Assembly (NCBI GenBank): GCA_016292095.1
Contig: JAEFAB010000074.1
Location: forward strand, 1 to 64,000
DNA length: 64,000 nt
Direction: 5' to 3'
Origin: Eubacterium sp.
Lineage (GTDB): Bacteria; Bacillota; Clostridia; Lachnospirales; Lachnospiraceae
This document shows positions 1 through 9,084 of the stretch, piece after piece. The notes under the pieces are model-generated. The model saw only the letters and a list, made by a program, of their open reading frames with translations. It searched no databases and had not been told where the DNA came from. Positions within the stretch are counted from its first letter, which is position 1. Every line of letters begins with the position of its first letter. Made by a program: the position numbers and the translations under genes.

Positions 1-47
1 ACAGAACGACAACTAAAATGCAAGTACTTTTTGCAAACAAGTTCAGC

Positions 48-110
48 CATTTCCATAAAAGAAGACAAATCCCCTGTTCGCAAGGGGATTTGTCTTCTTT
101 TATGGAAATG
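48..110. repeat. Long perfect inverted repeat (28-bp arms, 7-nt loop), followed by further small palindromes (140-156, 183-194)
   Basis: CATTTCCATAAAAGAAGACAAATCCCCT at 48-75 is the exact reverse complement of 83-110; CATTTGC-aca-GCAAATG at 140-156; CGAAAATTTTCG at 183-194. Confidence 0.85.
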
Positions 111-237
111 AGCGGAGCGTCAATACATGAACAAAAAATCATTTGCACAGCAAATGTAACAACGAAGTTCCTTAAGGTATGCCGAAAATTTTCGTCCAGG
201 CGAATTTTACCATAAGAATTGATTTTTGAACGATATC

Positions 238-594
238 AGGGTACACTTAGGTCACTTTAGCAAGTTAAAGTGTACCCTGCGTTCATATTTTTCTTAATTA
301 TAAAGGTACACTTTCCTCGCTTTAATGCCTTAAAGTGTACCTTTCCTTTTAGTTTTTATTTCACCTCAAGGTACACCAGCTATTTTTTGTTCTCTGAAAG
401 TGTACCTTAACATTTCAACTTTCTCACATCTTATGGTACGATCAGGGAAATCGCCTTCCAGAAGTGTACCTTAACGCTACTCCTTTTCCAAACCATAAGG
501 TACACCGACAAATTTTGTCATTAAAAAGTGTACCTTAACATTTCAATTTTCTCACATCTTATGGTATTTCCATAAAATCCACTTCAAAAAAGTC
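238..594. repeat. Tandem array, ~64-65 bp period, of hairpin units AGGGTACAC...GTGTACCCT / AAGGTACAC...GTGTACCTT, ending at the metH stop codon
   Basis: Left arms at about 238, 303, 368, ~432 (degenerate), 497, ~561 (degenerate); 302-314 AAAGGTACACTTT and 332-344 AAAGTGTACCTTT form a perfect 13-bp stem. Confidence 0.85.
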
Positions 595-2994
595 CTATCC
601 CAGCACTTCCTTTGCAATATCCGCACTCATCTTTGCATCTTTTGCATAGTAGTCTGCCCCAATCTTTATCGCATAGTCCGGAGTCAATACCGCGCCTCCT
701 ACCATAACCTTACAGTCTACGTTATGCTGTCTGAGCAATTGAATTGTTTCTTCCATAGATCCCAAAGTCGTAGTCATCAGTGCTGACAATCCAACCAAAT
801 GAACGTCCTGTTCAATGGCAGTGTTTACAACCAGCATCGGATCTACGTCACGTCCCAGGTCAATTACATCATAGCCGTAGTTTTCCAAAATAACTTTCAC
901 AATATTCTTTCCGATATCATGGATATCGCCCTTAACCGTTGCTACGATGATTTTCCCTTTCAATTCTGAAGCCGCACCATTTTCGGCCAGATAGCCCTTA
1001 ATGGCTTCAAAACACTCTTTTGCCACATCCGCTGCAAGAATTAACTGCGGAAGGAAAATCTTTCCTTTTTCGAACTTATCTCCTACCACATCCAATGCCG
1101 GAATCAGAATTCCATTGATAATTTCCATGGCATCCTGCTCCTGCAATAATTCCTCAGTGAGTTTCTTTCCATCTGTTTTCATACCGGTTTCCATTGCTCT
1201 TAAGATAGCATCTGCCTTAGGACTTCCCAAAGAAACCTTGCCTTCCGGAGTCGCTTTCACTTCCACCGGTTTTCCAACAGCAACTTCAATCGGATTGTTA
1301 TTACAATAATCAATGAAATCCATAGAGTTTTCATCATAGGCTGCAAGAACTTTATACGACTTTAATGCCCAAACCATTGCCGGAACATTCGGATTCATAA
1401 TCGGAAGATCCAGTCCCTGGTCAAGAGCCATTGTAAGGAATGTCTTATTGATCATTTCTCTGTTTGGCAGGCCAAAAGAAATATTGGACACTCCAAGAAC
1501 TGTTCTTAAGCCCAGTTCCGTTTTTACTGTATGCAATGCTTTCAATGTTTCCTGGGCAGCTTTTTGTTCTGCAGAAACTGTCAGCACTAAACAGTCAATA
1601 ATAATATTTTCTTTCTTCACACCATATTCCATGGCGCGATTCATAATTTTCTTTGCAATTTCCACACGGCCTTCCGCTGTTGGTGGAATTCCGTTTTCAT
1701 CTAAGGTCAATCCGATTACAGCCGCACCGTATTTGGCTACTACCGGCAAAATCTTATCAAGGACTGCATCTTCTCCGTTAACGGAGTTGACAATCGGCTT
1801 TCCGTTATAAACACGCAACGCTGCTTCAATAACTTCCGGCTTTGTGGAGTCAATCTGCAACGGCACATCCACGATAGACTGCAAAGCCTTTACCGTGCGA
1901 ATCATCATTTCCTTTTCATCAATTTCCGGATGTCCTACATTAACATCCAAAATATCCGCTCCACCGTCAATCTGTTCAATTGCCTGTGAAAGGATATAAT
2001 CCATATCATTTTCTACTAACGCCTGTTTAAAACGCTTCTTTCCCGTAGGATTGATTCGTTCTCCGATAATTCTCGGTTCATCCACTACAACGGTTTTCAG
2101 TGGAGAGCAAACAGACAACACTTTTTCTGTCCGGACCTGAACGCGCTTTCGCACCTCCAGTCTTTCTTTAACTGCACGAATGTAATCCGGTGTCGTTCCA
2201 CAACAACCACCCAGAACACAAGCGCCCATCTCAACCATCTTCATACAGTCATCTGCAAAGTCTTCCGGCTCCACGTCATACAAATTGGTAACCGGATCAG
2301 GCAATCCCGCATTCGGTTTTACAACAATTGGGATTTCTGTCCACTTTGCGATTTCTTTTACAATCGGAATCAATTCATTCGGTCCCAAAGAACAGTTTAC
2401 ACCCACTGCATCAATCCCCATCCCTTCCAGGGTAAGGCACATTGCCGCCACGGAACAACCGGTAAAGGTTCTTCTGTTTTCCTCAAAGGTCATGGTACAA
2501 ATTACCGGCAAATCTGTGTTTTCCTTCGCCGCCAAAACAGCAGCCTTGGTTTCCATCAAGTCAGTCATTGTTTCCACAACAATTAAGTCTGCCCCTTCTG
2601 CCGCTTTGATTTCCTCCAAAAAGATATCATAGGCTTCTTCAAACGTCAGACTTCCCGTCGGTTCCAAAAGCTGTCCGATGGGTCCCAAATCCAATGCCAC
2701 ACGACATTCTGTCCCTTCTGCCGCTTTCTTGGCATTGGCAATAGCAGCTCCAATCAATTCCTGAACGGAATAACCGGACTTTTCCATTTTATAGCGGTTC
2801 GCACCAAAGGTATTTGCATATACCACCTGAGCACCGGCTTCAATATAACTGCGGTGAATATCCACAATCCAATCCGGCTTTTCAATATTCAATGTTTCCG
2901 GAATGGTTCCGAGTTCCATTCCTTTCTTCTGGAGCATTGTTCCCATTGCTCCGTCTAAAATCAAAAAATCACCTTTAAATAATTTATTCTCCAC
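595..2994 (-). CDS. metH: Cobalamin-dependent methionine synthase core (homocysteine-binding, pterin-binding and B12-binding domains), no reactivation domain
   Basis: LDGAMGTMLQ start, VLGGCCGTTPDYI, pterin-binding domain, and B12 motif DIHDIGKNIV; 799 aa. Confidence 0.93.
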   Translation of the reverse strand: MENKLFKGDFLILDGAMGTMLQKKGMELGTIPETLNIEKPDWIVDIHRSYIEAGAQVVYANTFGANRYKMEKSGYSVQELIGAAIANAKKAAEGTECRVALDLGPIGQLLEPTGSLTFEEAYDIFLEEIKAAEGADLIVVETMTDLMETKAAVLAAKENTDLPVICTMTFEENRRTFTGCSVAAMCLTLEGMGIDAVGVNCSLGPNELIPIVKEIAKWTEIPIVVKPNAGLPDPVTNLYDVEPEDFADDCMKMVEMGACVLGGCCGTTPDYIRAVKERLEVRKRVQVRTEKVLSVCSPLKTVVVDEPRIIGERINPTGKKRFKQALVENDMDYILSQAIEQIDGGADILDVNVGHPEIDEKEMMIRTVKALQSIVDVPLQIDSTKPEVIEAALRVYNGKPIVNSVNGEDAVLDKILPVVAKYGAAVIGLTLDENGIPPTAEGRVEIAKKIMNRAMEYGVKKENIIIDCLVLTVSAEQKAAQETLKALHTVKTELGLRTVLGVSNISFGLPNREMINKTFLTMALDQGLDLPIMNPNVPAMVWALKSYKVLAAYDENSMDFIDYCNNNPIEVAVGKPVEVKATPEGKVSLGSPKADAILRAMETGMKTDGKKLTEELLQEQDAMEIINGILIPALDVVGDKFEKGKIFLPQLILAADVAKECFEAIKGYLAENGAASELKGKIIVATVKGDIHDIGKNIVKVILENYGYDVIDLGRDVDPMLVVNTAIEQDVHLVGLSALMTTTLGSMEETIQLLRQHNVDCKVMVGGAVLTPDYAIKIGADYYAKDAKMSADIAKEVLG

Positions 2995-3661
2995 AGTTCT
3001 TTCCTTCCTTTCGAAACTGACATTGTTCTCTCATATTGCAAAAGTCGCAACTTTTCACATTTTCTCTTTTCAACTGATGCCCCAGTCCAAAAACACAGGT
3101 TACGGATTTTACCGGTGTCAGCATCGAGGCATTGTTGACACAGACGCCAATTCGTTTTGGTGCATCCAGCAATTCCAGAAATTCCTTTTGGGCCGCTAGA
3201 GGGAAATCTCCGTATCCCAGCCCAAACCTCCAGGTATGTTCATATCCCGGAAATGCTTCCATAATTCTTTTTTCGGCCTCTTCACAAACCTGTTCCACTG
3301 CCACAGAAGCAAGACTGTCAATCATCATAGCTTCCGCCATTCCTAAAATCTGCTTCTTGCGGATCAAGGTATCCACTCCGGCCGAAATCGTGGCACACAT
3401 AAAGACAACTTTCTCGCAGCCGTCCAAATGTTTTGCAATAGACTCCCCTTTAAGTTCAAAGGAACAGTTTGGAACCTGTCCCCCTTCCAAATCAAAAACC
3501 TTATACAGGAATTTTCCGTCCAGAACCTGACGTAATTCCTTTTCGCATGACAAAAGAAGCTCCATTGTAGTATCATCCGGTTCCTTTCCCCGAAATCCCA
3601 AATACCTTAGAGCCTCCTGAAAATTAATCTGTTCAATTGTAACACTTTGAACACTTTCCAT
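2984..3661 (-). CDS. Stand-alone MetH activation-domain-like protein
   Basis: Overlaps the metH start; sequence resembles the vitamin B12-dependent methionine synthase activation domain (RFGLGYGDFPLAAQKEFL). Confidence 0.75.
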   Translation of the reverse strand: MESVQSVTIEQINFQEALRYLGFRGKEPDDTTMELLLSCEKELRQVLDGKFLYKVFDLEGGQVPNCSFELKGESIAKHLDGCEKVVFMCATISAGVDTLIRKKQILGMAEAMMIDSLASVAVEQVCEEAEKRIMEAFPGYEHTWRFGLGYGDFPLAAQKEFLELLDAPKRIGVCVNNASMLTPVKSVTCVFGLGHQLKRENVKSCDFCNMREQCQFRKEGKNCGE

Positions 3662-3670
3662 TTCTATCCA

Positions 3671-4543
3671 TTAAGCATTTACAATGCTCTTTACACCTTC
3701 TGTAATTTTTCTTGCCACATATGGGTCGTTCATTGTATAAATATGTACTCCTTCAATGCCGTTGGAAACCAATTCAATAATCTGATTGATTGCATAGGAA
3801 ATTCCTGCATCTCTCATTGCTTCCGGATTATCTCCAAAACGCTGAAGAACCTTCGACAATTTTGCCGGGATGCTGGCACCGCACATAGACACCATACGTT
3901 CAATCTGCTTTTTATTTGTTACCGGCATAATTCCTGCTTCAATAGGAACGTCAATTCCGGCAATTCGTACTTTTTCAATAAAATCATAATATGCATTGTT
4001 GTCGAAAAACAACTGGGAAATCAAATGATCTGCTCCGGCATCAATTTTCTTCTTTAAATTCATGATGTCCGTACGCATACTGTCTGCTTCCTGATGCACT
4101 TCCGGATAACACGCACCGGAAACGTGAAATCCCATGTTCTTTGACAAAATGTATTCTGTCAATTCTGAGGCATAATGAAAATCATCTTTAATAGCAAAAT
4201 CAGGATTGGCATCGCCTCTTAATGCCAGAATATTTTCCACGCCCTGAGACTTTAACTGTTCCAGAATTTCATCGACACTTTCCCTGGTATTGTATAGGCA
4301 AGTCAAGTGTGCAATGGTTTCAACACCTAACCGGTTCTTAATGTGAGAGCATAAATCTGTCGTAGAAGCATTTGCCACTCCGCTTCCTCCTGCTCCGTAA
4401 GTAACACTGATGAAGTCCGGCTTTAAATCCGTAAGTTGTCCCAATGTTTCATAAACGGTTTCAATACCGCTTTCCTTCTTTGGCGGAAACACCTCAAAAG
4501 AAAATACTGTTTTATCCTGTTTGAATAATTCTGCTATGTTCAT
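3671..4543 (-). CDS. metF: Methylenetetrahydrofolate reductase
   Basis: FSFEVFPPKKESG, SVTYGAGGSG, LALRGD, ISQLFFDN motifs. Confidence 0.93.
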   Translation of the reverse strand: MNIAELFKQDKTVFSFEVFPPKKESGIETVYETLGQLTDLKPDFISVTYGAGGSGVANASTTDLCSHIKNRLGVETIAHLTCLYNTRESVDEILEQLKSQGVENILALRGDANPDFAIKDDFHYASELTEYILSKNMGFHVSGACYPEVHQEADSMRTDIMNLKKKIDAGADHLISQLFFDNNAYYDFIEKVRIAGIDVPIEAGIMPVTNKKQIERMVSMCGASIPAKLSKVLQRFGDNPEAMRDAGISYAINQIIELVSNGIEGVHIYTMNDPYVARKITEGVKSIVNA

Positions 4544-4544
4544 G

Positions 4545-4697
4545 CTATCTTCCTATCTTTCCGCAGCAAAACAAGTTGAATCCGAGAATCATGCACATAA
4601 TAATGAGACAGACCGAAACGAAACTGCTCTCCATAAACAAAGAAACAATCATTCCTACTGCCATCCAGAAAAGTGCAAAGCCTATGATTTTCCGCAT
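4545..4697 (-). CDS. Small hydrophobic protein (50 aa) directly upstream of metF; below the ORF-track length cut-off
   Basis: Manual translation MRKIIGFALFWMAVGMIVSLFMESSFVSVCLIIMCMILGFNLFCCGKIGR*; RBS AGAGGAAAATGA before ATG; stop 1 nt before the metF ATG. Confidence 0.6.
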   Translation of the reverse strand: MRKIIGFALFWMAVGMIVSLFMESSFVSVCLIIMCMILGFNLFCCGKIGR

Positions 4698-4748
4698 TCA
4701 TTTTCCTCTTTTTATTTTAGTATATGCTGCACATTTATCTTTTTAGTC

Positions 4749-5102
4749 TTATTCCTCCGGTTCTCCGGAAAAATCATCATCATTTTTGCTGGTGAACTTG
4801 TCTACCACATCCGGAACCAGATCCATAATCTTAGAAAATCCATCCTGTTCCTTAATGCTGATAATCTTTGAAGTACCGTTTTTCATAACCAATACTGCTG
4901 TCGGTGTAATTTTTCCACCAACACCACCGGTACCGTTATCTCCTTTGGAAAAAGTTCCAATTCCCATTCCAAAAGAAACGTCTGCCATTGGAAGAAGAAT
5001 GGTATCATCAACTTTAATCGGTTCCCCTACAACGGATTTTGTTGTCAGGAACTTTTCCATTGCTCTCATTAATTCTTCTGTGGTCTTGTTGTTTTCTGCC
5101 AT
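4749..5102 (-). CDS. GerW/YtfJ family sporulation protein
   Basis: GEPIKVDDTILLPMADVSFGMGIG...GGVGGKITPTAVLVMKNG is characteristic of the family. Confidence 0.88.
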   Translation of the reverse strand: MAENNKTTEELMRAMEKFLTTKSVVGEPIKVDDTILLPMADVSFGMGIGTFSKGDNGTGGVGGKITPTAVLVMKNGTSKIISIKEQDGFSKIMDLVPDVVDKFTSKNDDDFSGEPEE

Positions 5103-5130
5103 ATTATTGCCTCCTATCTATCAATCTTCT

Positions 5131-6015
5131 CTATTTTCCCAATTTTTTCATTACTAATTTCACATCTCTATTAAAATATACTTTTAACAGATATACAAGT
5201 ACTATTCCTAAAAGAAATCGTCCTTTTATGTTCAGATACCCTTCCAGAACTTTCTTTTCGAAGTCCGGATGGATGTTCATTCGATTCAACGGAATCCGAA
5301 ACATTGCTGCTGCCATAGACACATAGCCCAGAATCTGTCCGGTCTGATCCGGCTGTTCCATTCCAAAATCCAATTCTCCTTCAACTTTTTTCGGACGAAT
5401 ATGCTTCAACAGTTTAATTACCATTTCCTTGACGTACAGGTAGGCACGCTTGGTTGTTTTTGCTTTCAGCACCCGTTTCGTATGGTCAAACTTTTTCTTC
5501 GCTGCCACGGCCTTTTCTTTGGAGCTGCTATACATATCCTTTACCGTTTGAATGAATTCTTTTATTTTTGCAATGATTTGTTTTACTTTTTCCGTAAACG
5601 GAATTTTTTCCGGTTCGTCCTTCTCTTCTGCTGTTTCTGTCTGCTGTGGTTTCGGTGCACCTTCCGAAATGCCGGTGTTTTGTGTTATATCGGAGGTCGC
5701 AGGTCGTTCCACTGCTGCGGTTGTTTCCTGCACCGCTTCCTCTGCCTCTTCCTCTTCCCGGAAGTTCTTTCGGTATACCGGAATTCCGAATACTCTTACA
5801 ACGGCCTGGCCATCAGCATTTTCGCCTTCCACGGAAATATGGATAATATGTAGTAACCACCAGAACTTGCAATGATAAGTAACCTGCTTGTCCCGGATAT
5901 CACTTTTTCCTATATACTTTATAGGAAAAAATAACAAAAGTAAAGCAAGACATAAAACAACCAATAATATTATTCCGATTATTTTTAGAAGTAACAGTAA
6001 TATCTGTAATATCAT
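5131..6015 (-). CDS. DUF2953-like membrane-anchored protein (YtfI-like), adjacent to gerW
   Basis: N-terminal TM helix, charged linker, conserved C-terminal region (YVSMAAAMFRIPLNRMNIHPDFEKKVLEGYLNIKGRF); gene neighbourhood. Confidence 0.65.
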   Translation of the reverse strand: MILQILLLLLKIIGIILLVVLCLALLLLFFPIKYIGKSDIRDKQVTYHCKFWWLLHIIHISVEGENADGQAVVRVFGIPVYRKNFREEEEAEEAVQETTAAVERPATSDITQNTGISEGAPKPQQTETAEEKDEPEKIPFTEKVKQIIAKIKEFIQTVKDMYSSSKEKAVAAKKKFDHTKRVLKAKTTKRAYLYVKEMVIKLLKHIRPKKVEGELDFGMEQPDQTGQILGYVSMAAAMFRIPLNRMNIHPDFEKKVLEGYLNIKGRFLLGIVLVYLLKVYFNRDVKLVMKKLGK

Positions 6016-6041
6016 AGGCTCTTTTTTCCTTGCTTTCTTTT

Positions 6042-6359
6042 TTATTGCATATTATTTCTAATATAAGATTTCACATCTAAATCACCGGTTGCCTCCATAC
6101 AATCCTGAAGGACCAGCTGCATCATATCCATTGCTTCTTCTTTTCCGTAGGCAATGCCCACAACCACCAAATCCGATTTTCGATAATGCTTTTGTGTCAA
6201 CACATTAGATGGATATATTTCCAACAAATCATGTTCATTCGGGGACAGTGTAATTGCAAAAATATTAAACTGCTGCTTTCCCCATTTCATTTTACGCATT
6301 ACTTCCCGTTTCCGTTCAAGAAGATTATATCCAACGTATAAATCTTTATACCAAATCAT
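6042..6359 (-). CDS. Conserved hypothetical protein
   Basis: Start moved to ATG with RBS GGAG; next to 6374-7759. Confidence 0.6.
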   Translation of the reverse strand: MIWYKDLYVGYNLLERKREVMRKMKWGKQQFNIFAITLSPNEHDLLEIYPSNVLTQKHYRKSDLVVVGIAYGKEEAMDMMQLVLQDCMEATGDLDVKSYIRNNMQ

Positions 6360-6373
6360 AAACAAACTCCGTT

Positions 6374-7759
6374 TTAAGCTTCCATGATTCCGTTTAATAT
6401 CTCAATACACGCAAGTTTTTCTGCTTTATCCGTACAAATAGACAAGTTGTTATAAATGTAATCCTGCAATTCGCTGATATTATTAAAGAACACCGGAAGT
6501 TCCGATAATGCCATGGACATTACCGCTCTGTTAATCATCTTTTCATTGTCTTTGAACAATGCACTATAAGCTGCAATCAATGCTTCCTGCTGCTGTACCA
6601 CATAAGCCTCATCAACAGTTTCCGTTTCATCCACTTCCTCTAAGTCAATAAACATACTGTCGGAATTCAGTTTTGGAAGTTGGAAAACTGTAGCGTACTC
6701 ATTCTCAAGTCCCAGATTTCCAATCTGTTCCATATAGCTTTCTTTAATCTGATCTGTCACATCAAAAGAAGTCAGTTTCGGATACAATTCCTCCTGACAT
6801 CCTTCCAGTGCCACAAACATATCCATGATTTCATCTTCATTCTTCTCTGCAAACTTCTTTAAGAATAACAGATTGGTATTTTTGATGATATCCTCACAGA
6901 CAGCGATGGTATCATTTTCTGCCGAAGCATCTTTTGTATATAAAATCAACAACAGGTCATTAATTATTTCCTGTAACATCAAATATCCGTTCATAGTATC
7001 TTCAATATACTCTGAAGATTTATCTATATTATAACGCATATCGTCGTATTGTTCACTAGAAATTGACTTGAATTCGATTTTTTTGAATTCATCAAAAATT
7101 TCTTCCAGATGCGGATAGTTTTCCTGCATGGATTCGGTTCTTTCAAGCATGCTGGTGGTCTTAATCATGTATAAGAAGTCATCCAGGCTTTTCTTTGTTC
7201 CCTCTTTATAGATGGAAATCCCCTGTGTCAACATTTCAAAGAATTTGTTCTTTGTCAGACGCAGTGGCAACTGACCGATAACCTGACTAATCTTCTGATT
7301 GATTGCCATACGGTCTTCATCTTCCAGAATGAACTGCATCAGTTTTCTGGTCAAATCTTCGTCACTGTAGCCTTCCGGAATATCTTCATCTTTAAACCGG
7401 TACTCCACTCTGTTGAGAGCATGCTCATAAATGTTGAACATATCCACATAGCAGGTCAAATCCTGTACATTGTCAATCACGTCTTTTCGGATTGCCTCAA
7501 CCTGTGTGATGTCGGCCTCAGATACCGCTTCATTTTTATAAAATGTATTTTCAATAATCTGATGGAGGGTGGAAAGTTCCTTGTGGTAATCAATCACAAG
7601 TCCATTATCCTCTTCCACCATCGTATAGTATGTATAGTAGTTCATTGCCATACGAATCAATGCATATTCATAGTTCAGTTCCTTGAACTGCTTTGGATAT
7701 GCCTTCAGGCTTTCTTCTACATTTCTGTTCTTTAATAAATCTCCTACGATTTTTTTCAT
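6374..7759 (-). CDS. Hypothetical protein, acidic, mostly helical
   Basis: ~460-aa ORF with RBS GGAGAG; no recognised motif. Confidence 0.7.
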   Translation of the reverse strand: MKKIVGDLLKNRNVEESLKAYPKQFKELNYEYALIRMAMNYYTYYTMVEEDNGLVIDYHKELSTLHQIIENTFYKNEAVSEADITQVEAIRKDVIDNVQDLTCYVDMFNIYEHALNRVEYRFKDEDIPEGYSDEDLTRKLMQFILEDEDRMAINQKISQVIGQLPLRLTKNKFFEMLTQGISIYKEGTKKSLDDFLYMIKTTSMLERTESMQENYPHLEEIFDEFKKIEFKSISSEQYDDMRYNIDKSSEYIEDTMNGYLMLQEIINDLLLILYTKDASAENDTIAVCEDIIKNTNLLFLKKFAEKNEDEIMDMFVALEGCQEELYPKLTSFDVTDQIKESYMEQIGNLGLENEYATVFQLPKLNSDSMFIDLEEVDETETVDEAYVVQQQEALIAAYSALFKDNEKMINRAVMSMALSELPVFFNNISELQDYIYNNLSICTDKAEKLACIEILNGIMEA

Positions 7760-7785
7760 CTTACTCTCCATCAACTGTTTTCTGT

Positions 7786-9042
7786 TTATTTCATAATGTC
7801 GCAGAAATCGAAGGTTGCAAAATAATCCTTTGGTGTTTCCGCACGACGAATCAGTTCTACACTGCCGTCTTCCTTCAACAATAATTCTGCAGATTTCAAA
7901 CGTCCGTTATAGTTATAACCCATAGCATAACCGTGTGCACCGGTATCATGGATTACAAGGAAGTCTCCCAAATCAATCTTTGGAAGTTTTCTGTCTACCG
8001 CAAACTTATCATTGTTTTCGCAAAGAGAACCAACCACATCATAAGTATGGTCGCATGGTTCGTTTTCTTTTCCCATGACGGTAATATGATGATAAGAACC
8101 GTACATTGCAGGACGCATCAGATTTACTGCACAAGCATCTACACCGATATACTCTTTGTAAATATGCTTTTCGTGAACAGCCTTTGTTACCAATGCTCCA
8201 TAAGGTCCCATCATAAAGCGTCCCATTTCCGTATAGATTGCCACATCATCCATTCCTTCCGGAACTAAGATTTCATCATATACTTTATGAACGCCTTCAC
8301 CGATTGCGAAAATATCATTTGGTTCCTGATCCGGTGTATAAGGAATTCCAACACCACCGGAAAGGTTCACAAACGCAATATGAACATCCAATTCTTTCTT
8401 CAAAGAAACCGCCAATTCAAAAATATCCTTGGCAAGCATTGGATAGTATTCGTTTGTTACGGTATTGCTGGCAAGGAATGCATGAATTCCAAAATGCTTT
8501 ACGCCTTTGCCTTTCAAAATACGGAACGCTTCACGAATCTGTTCCGGTGTCATACCATACTTGGCATCTCCCGGATTGTCCATAATTCCGTTACATACTT
8601 CATAAATCCCACCCGGATTGTATCTGCAGGATACGGTTTCCGGAATACCGCATTCAGCTTCCATAAAATCAATCATTGTAATATCATCCAAATTGATAAT
8701 TCCACCTAAAGAATTACAGTATTTGAATTCTCCTTCCGGTGTTTCATTGGATGAAAACATAATTTCATTGTTTCTAAATCCAAGCTTTTCAGCAATCATT
8801 AATTCTGTATAAGAAGAACAGTCTACGCCGATTCCCTCTTCCTTTAAACGCTTGATGATGAATGGATTTGGAGTCGCTTTTACAGCAAAGTATTCACGGA
8901 ATCCCTTATTCCATGAAAATGCCTTATTGACATTTCTTGCGTTTTCTACAAATCCTTTCTCGTCATAAATATGAAAAGGGGTTGGGTATGTCTTTTCAAT
9001 CTCCTTTAACTGCTCTAATGTTACAAATGGTTTCTTTTCCAT
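7786..9042 (-). CDS. lysA: PLP-dependent diaminopimelate decarboxylase-like protein
   Basis: TPFHIYDEKGF, YFAVKATPNP, GVDCSSYTEL, CENNDKFAVDRKLPKIDLGDFLVIHDTGAHGYAMGYNYNG. Confidence 0.85.
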   Translation of the reverse strand: MEKKPFVTLEQLKEIEKTYPTPFHIYDEKGFVENARNVNKAFSWNKGFREYFAVKATPNPFIIKRLKEEGIGVDCSSYTELMIAEKLGFRNNEIMFSSNETPEGEFKYCNSLGGIINLDDITMIDFMEAECGIPETVSCRYNPGGIYEVCNGIMDNPGDAKYGMTPEQIREAFRILKGKGVKHFGIHAFLASNTVTNEYYPMLAKDIFELAVSLKKELDVHIAFVNLSGGVGIPYTPDQEPNDIFAIGEGVHKVYDEILVPEGMDDVAIYTEMGRFMMGPYGALVTKAVHEKHIYKEYIGVDACAVNLMRPAMYGSYHHITVMGKENEPCDHTYDVVGSLCENNDKFAVDRKLPKIDLGDFLVIHDTGAHGYAMGYNYNGRLKSAELLLKEDGSVELIRRAETPKDYFATFDFCDIMK

Positions 9043-9084
9043 TTTTCAGTCCTCCTTTGTTTTTTGTGTAGTACCTTTTTCAAT

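Noticed and set aside
18-215. 65-aa ORF at the left edge
   Set aside because: It spans a perfect 28-bp inverted repeat and other palindromes; the codons are explained by the element.
1001-2632. Several + strand ORFs of 100-120 aa (1001, 1448, 2285)
   Set aside because: Antisense shadows of metH; low-complexity Ser/Thr/Phe composition and no RBS.
5269-5853. 194-aa Phe/Cys-rich + strand ORF
   Set aside because: Antisense to the DUF2953-like gene; composition typical of reverse-complement reading.
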